Assembly: GCF_964253025.1 (NCBI RefSeq)
Contig: NZ_CAXUQC020000001.1
Location: 3,472,001 to 3,536,000, forward strand
Reading direction: 5' to 3'
Origin: Rhizobacter sp964253025
GTDB lineage: Bacteria > Pseudomonadota > Gammaproteobacteria > Burkholderiales > Burkholderiaceae_C
Length of the DNA: 64,000 bases
Shown here: piece by piece, positions 1 to 8,082 of the stretch
Layout: each line of letters opens with the position of its first letter
Position numbering within the stretch: the first letter of the stretch is position 1
Program-made: the position numbers and the translations under genes
Notes under the pieces: model-generated
Seen by the model: the letters and a program-made list of their open reading frames with translations, nothing else
Databases searched by the model: none
What the model was told of the DNA's origin: nothing

Positions 1-308
1 CCATCCCCGACCCGATCCTTAACCGCATGAACGTCTACGACGTCATGGCCCCCGATCGCGACCAGGCCCGGCAGATCGCCGCGAAGCTGTATCGGAGCAT
101 CCGCGCGGACCACGGCTGGGGCAGCCGCTTCGACGAGGAACCAGGCGCCGATGTGCTCGACCGCATGAGCGAGATGGCGCCGCGCGACATGCGGCGTGCC
201 TGGATGACGGCCTTCGGCAACGCCAAGCTCGATGGCCGAGGGCAGGTGCACCCGCGCGATCTGCCGGACACCGGGGCCAGGCGTTCACCCATCGGATTCA
301 TGCAGTGA
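1..308 (+). CDS. AAA+ ATPase, C-terminal fragment
   Basis: The reading frame is already open at the left edge (from base 3, reading I-P-D-P-I-L-N-R) and stops at 308, so only about the last 100 residues are present. The fragment is alpha-helical and looks like the lid subdomain of a Lon-like AAA+ ATPase. A segment RDQARQIAAKLYRSIRADHG is followed by the sensor-2 type stretch APRDMRRAWMTAFGNAKL, where the arginines would contact nucleotide. The tail after residue 85 is Pro/Arg-rich and poorly structured. The Walker motifs lie outside the window, so the substrate or partner cannot be read. Family placement is likely; the exact role is unknown. Confidence 0.6.
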   Translation, partial: IPDPILNRMNVYDVMAPDRDQARQIAAKLYRSIRADHGWGSRFDEEPGADVLDRMSEMAPRDMRRAWMTAFGNAKLDGRGQVHPRDLPDTGARRSPIGFMQ

Positions 309-399
309 ACGGCGGCGGCAACAGCCGCTTGCTCGTCTCGCCCCTCCTGCAATCCGCCATGGTTGGCCGGTCTGCCGGCCTTGGCGCTACGATGTGCCC

Positions 400-1347
400 A
401 TGCCCGCCACACTCGACCACCAGCTCGTCGTCGCCATTTCTTCGCGTGCCCTGTTCGACTTCGAGGAAGAGAACCAGTTGTTCGAGGCGCGCGATGACCG
501 GGCCTACATGCAACTGCAGCTCGAACGGGTGGAGCTGCCGGCCAAGCCTGGCGTCGCCTTCTCCCTGGTCAACAAGCTGCTGAGCTTCAACCGCGTCCCG
601 CCATCACCGTCGGTCGAGGTGGTGATCCTCTCGCGCAACGACCCGGTCTCCGGGATGCGGGTGTTTCGTTCGGCGCGCCACTACGGCATGCCGATCCAGC
701 GTGGGGTGTTCACCCGGGGCGAGTCGCCCTGGCGCTACCTCCGCCCCCTGAATGCCCACCTCTTCCTGTCCACGAACGAAGCGGACGTGCGTTCGGCGCT
801 CGGGGCGGGCGTCCCGGCCGCTCGGGTGTTTCCCCACTCGGCCCGCGCGTCGGACGCGCACCCGAACGAAGTGCGCATTGCCTTCGATGGCGATGCCGTG
901 CTGTTCTCGGACGAGGCCGAGCAGGTGTTCCAGCGCGCCGGCCTCGATGCCTTCCAGGCGCACGAGGTGGATCGCGCGGGCATCCCGCTGGCCGCAGGTC
1001 CTTTCAAGCCGCTGCTGGACGCGTTGAAACTGCTCCAGGAGAAGGCATCGTCCGGCATGCGCATCCGCACCGCCCTGGTGACCGCGCGCAGCGCACCGGC
1101 GCACGAGCGGGCCATCCGCACGCTGATGGAGTGGGACATCGAGATCGACGAGGCGATGTTCCTCGGGGGACTTCCCAAGGGCGCGTTCCTGCGCGAGTTC
1201 GAGCCGGACTTCTTCTTCGACGACCAGACCGGTCACATCGAGAATGCGTCGGCCCACGTGCCGTCCGGACACGTGGCCTCGGGCGTCACGAACCTGAAGG
1301 CGATGCTGGCCGTGCCGCCGCTGCCGACCGTGCCCGATACTGCCTGA
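400..1347 (+). CDS. cytosolic 5'-nucleotidase (cN-I type)
   Basis: A 315-residue protein of the 5'-nucleotidase family related to animal cN-I (PF06189), which dephosphorylates nucleoside 5'-monophosphates such as AMP in the cytoplasm. Visible family marks are the N-terminal VVAISSRALFDFEEEN block, the VVILSRNDP segment near residue 72 and the HAD-like IAFDGDAVLFSDEAE motif around residue 160, whose FDGDAVLF core carries the catalytic aspartates. A TALVTAR segment and the acidic FFFDDQTGHI segment follow towards the C-terminus. Start ATG 400 was chosen because the open frame further upstream (from 232) encodes an Arg/Pro-rich stretch unlike the family. Its 3' end overlaps the convergent hydroxypyruvate isomerase-like gene by 62 bp. 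Confidence 0.85.
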   Translation: MPATLDHQLVVAISSRALFDFEEENQLFEARDDRAYMQLQLERVELPAKPGVAFSLVNKLLSFNRVPPSPSVEVVILSRNDPVSGMRVFRSARHYGMPIQRGVFTRGESPWRYLRPLNAHLFLSTNEADVRSALGAGVPAARVFPHSARASDAHPNEVRIAFDGDAVLFSDEAEQVFQRAGLDAFQAHEVDRAGIPLAAGPFKPLLDALKLLQEKASSGMRIRTALVTARSAPAHERAIRTLMEWDIEIDEAMFLGGLPKGAFLREFEPDFFFDDQTGHIENASAHVPSGHVASGVTNLKAMLAVPPLPTVPDTA

Positions 1348-2110
1348 GCCATTCGAGCCCGACACTCGTGTCGCCCCGCGGGCGGTACTCGCAACCGATG
1401 TGGCCGTCGTAGCCGGATGCTGCGATCTCGTCCAGCAAGTGGGTGAGATTCAGCTCGCCTGCATCAGGCTCCTGGCGCGAGGGGACCCCGGCAAGTTGCA
1501 CATGCCCGACGCGACCGCCCGGGAGGTCGCTGCGAAGGCGCATCGTCAGGTCGCCTTCCACGATCTGGCAGTGGTAAAGATCCAGCTGCACCTTCACGTT
1601 GCCTGCGCCCGTGGCCCGAGCGATGTCGTGCGCTTCCCGTTGGCGACTCACGAGGTAGCCCGGCATGTCGCGCGGATTGATGGCCTCCACGAGTAGGTCG
1701 ATGCCGTGCGGCGCGGCGCGTTCCGCCGCCCAGGCCAGGTTGTCGATGTAGAGGGCCCGCTGGGCGGCGGGGTCAATGCCATCGTGCAGACCGCTCATCA
1801 CATGAAGGCGCGGGCACGACAGCGCCTGGGCGTATGCCAGGGCCTGCTCGAACGCGCTGCGAAAGCGAAGCACGTGCCCCGGTCGCGCAGCCAGGCCCCG
1901 CTCACCGGCTGCCCAATCACCAGGTGAGACATTGAAGAGGACCTGGCGCAGTCCGTTGTCCTTCAGGCGGCGAGTCACTTCGTCGGCCGGGAACTCGTAC
2001 GGAAAGAGGAACTCGACCGCATCGAATCCGTCGATCGCAGCGGCCTCGAAGCGATCGAGGAAAGGCCGGTCCGGATAGAGAAAGCTGAGGTTGGCGGCGA
2101 AGCGGAGCAT
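1286..2110 (-). CDS. hyi: hydroxypyruvate isomerase-like TIM-barrel protein
   Basis: A 274-residue AP-endonuclease-2-type TIM barrel of the Hyi/OtnI group. Hyi interconverts hydroxypyruvate and tartronate semialdehyde in glyoxylate metabolism; OtnI acts on 2-oxo-tetronate. Family marks are the start MLRFAANLSFLYPDRPFLDR, the AVEFLFPYEFPADE segment, the metal-binding glutamate in LLVEAINPRDMPGY, QLDLYHCQIVEGD, GHVQLAGVPSRQEPD and the terminal glutamate in HIGCEYRP. The last 20 or so residues (Ala/Ser/Pro-rich) extend beyond the family core and overlap the convergent nucleotidase gene. The choice between Hyi and OtnI substrate cannot be made from sequence alone, as no other glyoxylate gene is adjacent. 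Confidence 0.82.
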   Translation of the reverse strand: MLRFAANLSFLYPDRPFLDRFEAAAIDGFDAVEFLFPYEFPADEVTRRLKDNGLRQVLFNVSPGDWAAGERGLAARPGHVLRFRSAFEQALAYAQALSCPRLHVMSGLHDGIDPAAQRALYIDNLAWAAERAAPHGIDLLVEAINPRDMPGYLVSRQREAHDIARATGAGNVKVQLDLYHCQIVEGDLTMRLRSDLPGGRVGHVQLAGVPSRQEPDAGELNLTHLLDEIAASGYDGHIGCEYRPRGDTSVGLEWLRQYRARSAAAARPASPSGS

Positions 2111-2179
2111 GCAGGCGAATATAGCGCCGCCTTGCCGGCGCTGATTCGACCGCTTGCCCCCGGAACCGGAACCCCGGGT

Positions 2180-2566
2180 TCAGCGCGAACGGCCGTCGTA
2201 GCGAATGGAGTCGACGACCCCGCGCTGGAAGCGGACCGTGGCGAGGAGGTTGCCCGGGCCCCGGTCGTACATCCACTCGTCCACCAGCTCGCAAGGTGCG
2301 ATGTGAGGCGGGAGGACGACAGGATACGGCGACCACGGCACGGCGGCCATGACGGGCTTGCAGAAGGTGTCCTTCAGCATGGGCTCGCCGCACTTCTGCA
2401 TGACCGAGATCTTCGAATCTCCCGTGCTGGCGATTTCTCCGTTGCAGCGCAGTGACTCCGCCGAGGCAGCGTTGGCGAACATGAGGGCAGCCGCGCCAGC
2501 TGCAGTGCGCAGCACCAGGCGGGTCAAGGGCCATCCCATGCTCGGAAAGGTGATACGTCGGTCCAT
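2180..2566 (-). CDS. DUF2845 exported protein
   Basis: A small exported protein of unknown function with the DUF2845 pattern: SLRCNGEIASTGDSKISVMQKCGEP just after the signal peptide, then a C-terminal EWMYDRGPGNLLATVRFQ beta segment. A hydrophobic stretch ending in ANAASA and a cleavage site before ESLRC indicate secretion to the periplasm. Four cysteines (in RCN, KCG, FCK, PCE) could form disulphides. The start is uncertain: ATG 2566 is the longest frame, but the ATG at 2539 gives a more typical signal peptide. Neither has a convincing ribosome site. It is followed on the same strand by nothing before hyi, 69 bp away. Confidence 0.7.
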   Translation of the reverse strand: MDRRITFPSMGWPLTRLVLRTAAGAAALMFANAASAESLRCNGEIASTGDSKISVMQKCGEPMLKDTFCKPVMAAVPWSPYPVVLPPHIAPCELVDEWMYDRGPGNLLATVRFQRGVVDSIRYDGRSR

Positions 2567-2617
2567 GACGTCAGTGTGCCGGGCTCCCGCCGGCTCGGCA
2601 AGCCGCCGAAACGAAGC

Positions 2618-3274
2618 TCAGGATCCCTTGAGCACGCCGGCTCGAAGGGCGTTCAGCATCGCCTGGGCCGGTTGCGTTTCGGGCAGGACATACACGACGC
2701 CGCGTTGGCGGCCCAGCACGGGCTTCACCACGGTGTCGTAGAAGGCGACGGGCACCACGATGCACCCGAGCGAAACGCGGTTGTCGGTCGGGCTCGGCGT
2801 GGCGAGACGCTGCTCCCGGCGTTCCTGGGCCGCGCCGGGTCGGACGCGGTGGATGGCAATGGCAGCGTTGTAGTCGACCCAGACGATGTCCTCGCCATCG
2901 AGATTGCGGCCAGGCTCGGAACGGAAGCGCCCTGCCGGCGTCGTGCGTTCATCCGGCGCCAGTTGCGAGACGCGCTGCCCGGCGCCAGGGACGGAGTGGT
3001 CGCCGGGGGCCAAACCGAGGAGGGCCGGCGACGCGCCGATCAGGCGGCCGTCGCCGTGGAACACGAACAAGCGAGCGTTCTTCTTGTCGACGATCGCAAA
3101 TGGCAGGGCACCGTGGTCGACGGCATCCAGCACCCACGACAAGGTGGCGCGCGTCTCGGCCGAGGCCTGGACCGGTGCTGGAGCGACGACGCGTTCGGTG
3201 TCAGCCGCATGGCCCAGCACCGCCTGCACCGCCAGCGTCAAACCCATCCACCACCGTACTGCACCCACCCGCAT
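2618..3274 (-). CDS. L,D-transpeptidase family protein (first of tandem pair)
   Basis: A 218-residue exported YkuD-type L,D-transpeptidase, the fold that forms 3-3 peptidoglycan cross-links or attaches proteins to the wall in the periplasm. An N-terminal hydrophobic segment ending AVLGHAAD acts as signal peptide. The core reads FAIVDKKNARLFVFHGDG, then ERTTPAGRF, IAIHRVRP (candidate catalytic His) and NRVSLGCIVVP with the catalytic Cys in the S-x-G-C motif. Start ATG 3274 is preferred over 3334 because a GGGGCAGG ribosome site precedes it and because the longer frame would run through the terminator of the upstream gene. It is a paralogue of the next gene upstream (3403-4179). Confidence 0.8.
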   Translation of the reverse strand: MRVGAVRWWMGLTLAVQAVLGHAADTERVVAPAPVQASAETRATLSWVLDAVDHGALPFAIVDKKNARLFVFHGDGRLIGASPALLGLAPGDHSVPGAGQRVSQLAPDERTTPAGRFRSEPGRNLDGEDIVWVDYNAAIAIHRVRPGAAQERREQRLATPSPTDNRVSLGCIVVPVAFYDTVVKPVLGRQRGVVYVLPETQPAQAMLNALRAGVLKGS

Positions 3275-3297
3275 CGCCTGCCCCACTGCATTGCACA

Positions 3298-3323
3298 AAC
3301 AAAAACCGGGCGAGACCCGGCTT
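3298..3323 (-). terminator. rho-independent terminator after second L,D-transpeptidase gene
   Basis: Read on the minus strand the sequence is AAG-CCGGG-TCTCG-CCCGG-TTTTTG: a 5-bp GC stem extended by A-T pairs, a 5-nt loop and a run of five T. It lies about 80 bp after the stop of the gene at 3403-4179 and just before the start of the paralogue at 3274, so it should separate the two transcripts. Confidence 0.75.
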
Positions 3324-3402
3324 CGGAAGTGCAAATGCTATCAACCCTGTCGCTGATCAGCGACAGGAAAGGCGGGGCAAATTGCCGCCTATTCAGAGGA
3401 AT

Positions 3403-4179
3403 TCAACTGGGTGCCCGAGCGGTGACGTTGGACTGGCGATATTTGGATTTCACGTCGTAGGAAGCAGCGAACACCTCGTTCAGCGGCAAGGTCTCGGGCA
3501 GGACATAGACCACCCCCCGTCGCCGGTCGAAGCTGGGCTTCACATAGGCGTCGTAGAACGAGGGCGGCACGTTGATGCAGCCGTACGAGATGCGGTTGTC
3601 CTCGGGCGTCGGGGAGGCCAGCCGCTCATGCCGCCGCTCCTTCGGCTCCAACGCGCGGAGCCGGTGCATCGAGACCGCGGCTTCGTAGTCGATCCACACG
3701 ATGTCCTCGCCCTGGGCGTTGCGTCCCGGCTCGGCAATGAACCGTCCGGCGGGCGTGGTGCGCTCTTCGGGCCGCACCTCGGAGATGGGGCGTTGTCCGA
3801 TCCCTGCGACGGAATGGTCGCCCGCGGCAGCACCGAGCAGCACGGGGGTCGCGGCCTGGAGCCGACCGTCGGGCTCGAACAAGTAGACGCGCGCGTCCCG
3901 CTTGTCGACGATGACGAACGACATGCGCTGGTTGTCGCCGGAGTCGGCCACCCAGTCGGCGACGTGTCGTGCCGCTTCCGATGGCACTTCCATGCCGAAG
4001 TCGGCGAATCGGGGCATTCGCGGTGCAGCGGCCAGGGGGGCCGTTGCGCTCGGTGGCGTGAGTGCCGTGCGAGCGCCGCCCACGGGGGGCAGCAGCACGG
4101 CAAGGGCAGCAGCTCCCCAGACGACCCCTTGTTTGAGGCCGTCCAGGATCGCTTGCGGGGATGAACTCTTGGAGCTCAT
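3403..4179 (-). CDS. L,D-transpeptidase family protein (second of tandem pair)
   Basis: A 258-residue paralogue of the gene at 2618-3274, with the same order of motifs: FVIVDKRDARVYLFEPDG, EERTTPAGRFIAEPGRNAQG, SMHRLRALEP with the candidate catalytic His, and NRISYGCINVP with the catalytic Cys. A Gly/Ala/Leu-rich segment near residues 20-36 is a signal anchor, so the enzyme should face the periplasm. ATG 4179 (MSSKSSSPQ) is preferred to the longer frame from 4218, whose first codon would overlap the stop of the upstream gene. The last 15 residues after FAASYDVK are lysine/serine rich and absent from the paralogue. It has its own terminator, so the duplication seems to have created two transcription units. 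Confidence 0.8.
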   Translation of the reverse strand: MSSKSSSPQAILDGLKQGVVWGAAALAVLLPPVGGARTALTPPSATAPLAAAPRMPRFADFGMEVPSEAARHVADWVADSGDNQRMSFVIVDKRDARVYLFEPDGRLQAATPVLLGAAAGDHSVAGIGQRPISEVRPEERTTPAGRFIAEPGRNAQGEDIVWIDYEAAVSMHRLRALEPKERRHERLASPTPEDNRISYGCINVPPSFYDAYVKPSFDRRRGVVYVLPETLPLNEVFAASYDVKSKYRQSNVTARAPS

Positions 4180-4217
4180 GTCAAAGTGCCGGAGGCCGCT
4201 CACGCGACCAGCCGACA

Positions 4218-4577
4218 TCAGTTGCGGTCGGCTTGCGGAGCACGCTCGCTGTCCATGTTGGACGAGTTGTCAGGCGTGCTGGAGAGCGTACCGGTGTCGC
4301 CGGTGCTCGACATCGTGCCGGTGTCGCCGGTGGTCGACGTGCTGCCGGTGCCAGCGCCGGTGGTCGACGAGGTGCCGGTGTCGCCCGAGACCGGAGCCGA
4401 GGTGGACGGCGTGGTCGAAGGCGTCGTGGAGGTGGAGTCCATCGGCTGCGACTGCGTGGCGCCGTCGGCGGCCGGCGTGGACGAGCTGTCGGTCGAGCTT
4501 TGCGCGTAGGCGAAGCTGATGGCGCCCACGAGGGCGGTGGCGGCAGCGATCGAGCTGAGGGTCTTGGATGCATTCAT
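4218..4577 (-). CDS. Ser/Thr-rich secreted low-complexity protein
   Basis: A 119-residue protein with a clear signal peptide (MNASKTLSSIAAATALVGAI, cleavage after AYA). The mature part is almost entirely Ser, Thr, Gly, Asp and Pro. The unit GDTGT is repeated at least four times (GDTGTSSTTG, GDTGTMSSTG, GDTGTLSSTP and a variant GAGTGSTSTTG). There is no catalytic motif, so it is probably an unstructured exported or wall-associated protein. The family is not recognised. A GGAGAAACGAC ribosome site precedes ATG 4577. The repetitive codons GCCGGTGTCGCC on the plus strand make this a place where slippage could change repeat number. Confidence 0.6.
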   Translation of the reverse strand: MNASKTLSSIAAATALVGAISFAYAQSSTDSSSTPAADGATQSQPMDSTSTTPSTTPSTSAPVSGDTGTSSTTGAGTGSTSTTGDTGTMSSTGDTGTLSSTPDNSSNMDSERAPQADRN

Positions 4578-4822
4578 GTCGTTTCTCCTGATTCAGTGCC
4601 GTAAGGCACAGCGGGTGGGACAGATGACCGGCCTTTCGAACCGGCTGAGGACCACTTTAGAAGCGACGACTGTGGACGTCCGTCGGTAGGCGGCGGACGG
4701 TGCTGTAGGACAAGCCCAGTCTGCGGGCGCAGGCTTTAAGCCCCGTACCAGCACCGGGAATCGTCCAGGGAGCGGGCTGCGCCGGCATGGCGGCACAACA
4801 AGCCACGACCGCCCGTTGCAGG

Positions 4823-5491
4823 CTACCGGTCGGTGCTGACGGCTGCGGGCGGGGCGCTGGCTTCCGCCCTCCAATGGGCGGCGAGGTCCCTCATGGAACC
4901 CAGGGCCAGAGCGAGGAACGCCGCTGCGCACAGCCGGTAGGTGAGCCGAGCCCAGCCATCCCCGAGGCGCGCGAACAAGGCGCCCACGGCATACGCGCAG
5001 AAGAACGCCCACACCAGAGATGAGAGCATGAAACCGCAGAAGAAGGTGGTGTAGTCCTGGGGCGTCGGATCGCTCACGCCCACGGCGCCCATGGCGCTGC
5101 CCACCGCCGCCCAATAGGCCAGGTTCTGCGGATTGGTCACCGACAGGGTGACACCGGCCTTGAGCGCCCGACGCGAGCTGCCTCCTGCTGCCGGCGCAAC
5201 CACGAACTCGCGGCCGGCTTGCCGCCAAGCGTCGACCGCCAGCCACACGAGGTAGGCCGCACCCGCCAGGCCGATCGGCAGCTGGAGCCAGCGCAACTTG
5301 AGCACGAGGCCCACCCCGAGCAGACCGAGCACCGCCCAGAGCGCGTCGCCCGTCAGCGATCCGACCTGCACGGCAAATGCCGGGCGAAACCCGCCGCGCG
5401 CGCCCTGGCGCACCGTTTCGGCGAACACCGCACCGGGTGCAGCGTTGAAAACAAGCCCCAACAGGAAGGCCGAAATGAAGAGGGTCAGCAT
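4823..5491 (-). CDS. LysE/RhtB family amino-acid exporter
   Basis: A 222-residue inner-membrane protein of the LysE translocator family, which exports amino acids or similar small molecules by proton exchange. It starts MLTLFISAFLLGLVFNAAPG, with the family's conserved N-A/P-x-P-G region in the first helix, followed by VFAETVRQGARGGFR. About six hydrophobic segments are visible: residues 1-22, 40-62, 66-88, 112-130, 146-172 and 182-200. The loop SVTNPQNLAYW in the middle is typical of the family. The substrate cannot be inferred. It is a single-gene unit with 245 bp between it and the gene at 4218-4577 and 204 bp before the divergent hsp20 genes. Confidence 0.85.
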   Translation of the reverse strand: MLTLFISAFLLGLVFNAAPGAVFAETVRQGARGGFRPAFAVQVGSLTGDALWAVLGLLGVGLVLKLRWLQLPIGLAGAAYLVWLAVDAWRQAGREFVVAPAAGGSSRRALKAGVTLSVTNPQNLAYWAAVGSAMGAVGVSDPTPQDYTTFFCGFMLSSLVWAFFCAYAVGALFARLGDGWARLTYRLCAAAFLALALGSMRDLAAHWRAEASAPPAAVSTDR

Positions 5492-5695
5492 GGAAGGCGG
5501 TGGTCAGGTGGGCGACGGGGTGGGGCATGAAACCTGGTGCCTGTGCAGCCGCCAGGCACCGCCCACAGCCTAGCGCAAACCATGCCGGCATCGCCGCCGC
5601 CCCCCTCTTGATTCCGGCAGGCCTGCCACCAATTCGGTGTCCGACGGGCCCGGCGTCCCGCCGCGGCCGTCCCTGATCACTGAAAGGAGGATGTC

Positions 5696-6145
5696 ATGAA
5701 CGACACGATGTTGAACTTCCCGGGCACGCTTTTCGGCGAACTGGAACGTCTTCAGCGGCAGCTGGAAGACACCATGGGCAGCGGTCGGGCCGCCAGCATC
5801 CGGCCGGCGGCGCCTGGCGCCTTCCCGGCCATCAACGTGGGCAACACGCCGACGAGCGTGGAGATCTATGCCTTCGCCCCGGGGGTCGATGCGGCGGCGC
5901 TCGAGCTGACGCTGGACCGCGGGGTGCTGATCGTCGCAGGCGAGCGCACGGCACCGGACACCGGTTCGGCTGAACACCGCTTCGCTTACAGCCGCGAGCG
6001 GCCATTCGGCCGGTTCCGCCGTGCCATCACGCTGCCGGACGACATCGACCCGTCCCGCGTCGAGGCGAAATACCAGGATGGCGTGCTTCGCGTCTCGGTG
6101 GCACGGCGCGCGGAAGCGCAGCCGCAGCGCATCGCCATCCAGTGA
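5696..6145 (+). CDS. Hsp20/alpha-crystallin small heat shock protein (first)
   Basis: A 149-residue small heat shock protein that holds unfolding proteins in the cytoplasm without ATP. The alpha-crystallin domain spans roughly residues 44-142: PAINVGNTPTSVEIYAFAPG at its start, then DRGVLIVAGERTAP, RPFGRFRRAITLPDDIDPSRV and the closing YQDGVLRVSVARR. The N-terminal arm (MNDTMLNFPGTLFGELERLQ) is amphipathic. A near-perfect AAAGGAGG ribosome site lies 6 nt before the ATG. A second hsp20 gene follows after 40 bp, a common two-gene arrangement in which the two proteins co-assemble. No sigma-32 promoter could be recognised with certainty. Confidence 0.9.
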   Translation: MNDTMLNFPGTLFGELERLQRQLEDTMGSGRAASIRPAAPGAFPAINVGNTPTSVEIYAFAPGVDAAALELTLDRGVLIVAGERTAPDTGSAEHRFAYSRERPFGRFRRAITLPDDIDPSRVEAKYQDGVLRVSVARRAEAQPQRIAIQ

Positions 6146-6185
6146 ACCGCTCATCTCTCACTCGCTGACAAAGGAGCCGAACACC

Positions 6186-6599
6186 ATGAACACCGTTCAA
6201 ACCCGCAACGACACCCGTCACGCGCCATCCGCGACGACGGGTTCCACGCCAGCCGACCGCACTGATTCGCGGGTGCTGCTGCCTCGCGTCGACGTGATCG
6301 AGGACGACGCCGGCATCACTCTGCTGGCAGATGTCCCGGGCGTGCCGAAGGACCAGCTCGAGCTGAAGATCGAGGGCGACACACTGACCTTCGAGGGGGC
6401 CATCGCGCCACTCACGCCCGGCCAGCTCGAACCCGTGTATGCCGAGGTCCGGGTGCCGCGCTACCGTCGGGCGTTCACGCTCAGCCGGGAACTCGACGTC
6501 GCGCAGATCAGCGCCAGCATGAAGGACGGCGTGCTCACCCTGCGCATTCCGAAGCAGGCGCACGCCCAGCCACGGCGAATCCCCGTGCAGGCCGCCTGA
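6186..6599 (+). CDS. Hsp20/alpha-crystallin small heat shock protein (second)
   Basis: A 137-residue second small heat shock protein, likely co-transcribed with the gene 40 bp upstream. After a polar Thr/Ser-rich arm of about 30 residues the alpha-crystallin domain begins at LLPRVDVIEDDAGITLLADV, continues through PGVPKDQLELKIEGDTLTFE and YRRAFTLSRELDVAQISASM, and ends KDGVLTLRIPKQ. Identity to the first protein is low outside the core, suggesting distinct members rather than a recent duplication. Start ATG 6186 has AAAGGAG 9 nt upstream; the longer frame from 6021 runs through the first hsp20 gene and is rejected. Confidence 0.9.
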   Translation: MNTVQTRNDTRHAPSATTGSTPADRTDSRVLLPRVDVIEDDAGITLLADVPGVPKDQLELKIEGDTLTFEGAIAPLTPGQLEPVYAEVRVPRYRRAFTLSRELDVAQISASMKDGVLTLRIPKQAHAQPRRIPVQAA

Positions 6600-6684
6600 T
6601 CGGCCGGCCCGCTGCCCTGGCTGCTTCGGCCGGGCGGCGGGCGGTGCTGATAACATCCCGGGCCTCTTCGAAAGTGCCCGCTCC

Positions 6685-8010
6685 ATGTCCAAGCCGTCGA
6701 CCTCTCCTGCCCCGTACAAGCCCGAACCCATCAGCGGGTACACCGAATGGCTCCCGGAGGCGCGCCTCGTCGAACAGCAGTGGATGGATCACATCCGCAA
6801 GGTGTTCGAGAGCTACGGCTTCTGCTCCATCGAGACGCCGGCTGTCGAGGAGATCGAGGTGCTGTCTGCCAAGGGCGGCGATACCGAAAAGGAAATCTAT
6901 GCGCTGCGCCGCCTCTACGACGCGCCGCAGGATGCCGAGCCTCGGGTGGCGTTGCACTACGACCTGACCGTGCCGATGGCTCGCTATGTGGCCCAGCATT
7001 ACAACGACCTCGTCTTCCCGTTCAAGCGCTACCAGATGCAGCGGGCCTGGCGGGGAGAGCGTCCGCAGGAAGGCCGCTTCCGCGAGTTCTATCAGTGCGA
7101 CATCGACGTGATCGACAACGAAGAGGTGTCGAAGAGCTTCGACGCCGAATTGCCGATCATCGTGTACGAAGTGCTGCAGGGCCTGGGCGTGGGCCCGTTT
7201 TCGATCAACGTCAACAACCGCAAGATCCTGCAGGGCTTCTACCAGGGCCTGGGCATCGAGCAGATCACCGAGGCGATCCGCATCGCCGACAAGTTCGACA
7301 AGATCGGTGCGGACGGCGTGAAGCGCTCGTTGGTCGAGCAGCTCGGCATGGCAGACGACGTCGCTGCCAAGTGCGTCGCGCTGGCGCAGATCCGCACCAG
7401 CGATCTCGGCTTCGTCGAGCAGGTGCGTGCCCTGGGCGTTCAGTCGGCGTTGCTCGACGAAGGCATCGAGGAACTGCGCTTTGTCATCGACCACATGAAG
7501 GACATTCCGCCCGGCCACATCTGGGCCGACCTGTCCATCGCACGGGGCCTCGACTACTACACCGGCACGGTCTACGAAGGCAAGCTGCTCGACTACCCCG
7601 GCTATCCGAGCGTGTGCTCCGGCGGGCGCTATGAAAACCTGGTAGGGGCCTACCTTCGCAAGAAGCTGCCTGGTGTCGGCATGTCGATCGGCCTCACCCG
7701 CATCTTCTCGAAGCTGCTGAAGGAAGGCAAACTGCCGGTGGGGCCCAAGTCACCGACGCAGCTGCTGGTGGCGTTTCCTCAAGGCGCGGAGCGGGACATG
7801 GTGCGGCGTGTCGCTGCGGAATACCGCGCGCGCGGCGTGAACGTGGAGATGTACCACGAGGACAAGAAGACGCCGAACCAGCTGCGCTACGCCTCGCGCA
7901 AGGGCATCCCTTACGTGCTCTTCCCCGGTGTCGATGGCGCACCGCATCAGGTCAAGACGATGGCCACCGGCGAGCAGGTGGAGGTCGGCGCCGACTGGCT
8001 GCCGACCTGA
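6685..8010 (+). CDS. hisS: histidyl-tRNA synthetase, non-standard lineage for Proteobacteria
   Basis: A 441-residue class II synthetase that charges tRNA-His with histidine. Motif 2 reads RAWRGERPQEGRFREFYQCD, the histidine-binding signature is RGLDYYTGTVYE, and GGRYENL and GMSIGLTRI (motif 3) follow. A C-terminal anticodon-binding domain starts near residue 345 (TQLLVAFPQGAERD). The motif-2 form WRGERPQEGRFREFYQ differs from the usual proteobacterial form (FRHERPQKGRYRQFHQ). The context (hsp20 genes on one side, ferritin-like genes on the other) is not the usual ispG-hisS-bamB neighbourhood. It may be a second or transferred copy; that part is inference. A strong hairpin follows the stop. 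Confidence 0.88.
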   Translation: MSKPSTSPAPYKPEPISGYTEWLPEARLVEQQWMDHIRKVFESYGFCSIETPAVEEIEVLSAKGGDTEKEIYALRRLYDAPQDAEPRVALHYDLTVPMARYVAQHYNDLVFPFKRYQMQRAWRGERPQEGRFREFYQCDIDVIDNEEVSKSFDAELPIIVYEVLQGLGVGPFSINVNNRKILQGFYQGLGIEQITEAIRIADKFDKIGADGVKRSLVEQLGMADDVAAKCVALAQIRTSDLGFVEQVRALGVQSALLDEGIEELRFVIDHMKDIPPGHIWADLSIARGLDYYTGTVYEGKLLDYPGYPSVCSGGRYENLVGAYLRKKLPGVGMSIGLTRIFSKLLKEGKLPVGPKSPTQLLVAFPQGAERDMVRRVAAEYRARGVNVEMYHEDKKTPNQLRYASRKGIPYVLFPGVDGAPHQVKTMATGEQVEVGADWLPT

Positions 8011-8036
8011 CGCTTCGGCCGACCGGCGTAACAGGC

Positions 8037-8062
8037 GACGAGGTGCCATCAGGCACCTCGTC
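8037..8062. terminator. bidirectional hairpin terminator between hisS and ferritin-like genes
   Basis: A perfect 11-bp stem, GACGAGGTGCC with its complement GGCACCTCGTC, and a 4-nt loop ATCA. It sits between two convergent genes (stops at 8010 and 8083). There is no long T run on either strand, so it is assigned by position and stem strength. Confidence 0.65.
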
Positions 8063-8082
8063 TCACCGCGATACCGCCGCGA

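Noticed and set aside
4260..4420. Possible CRISPR-like or tandem repeat array
   Set aside because: The repeats are short, uneven and in frame with the GDTGT peptide units of a secreted protein; no spacer structure.
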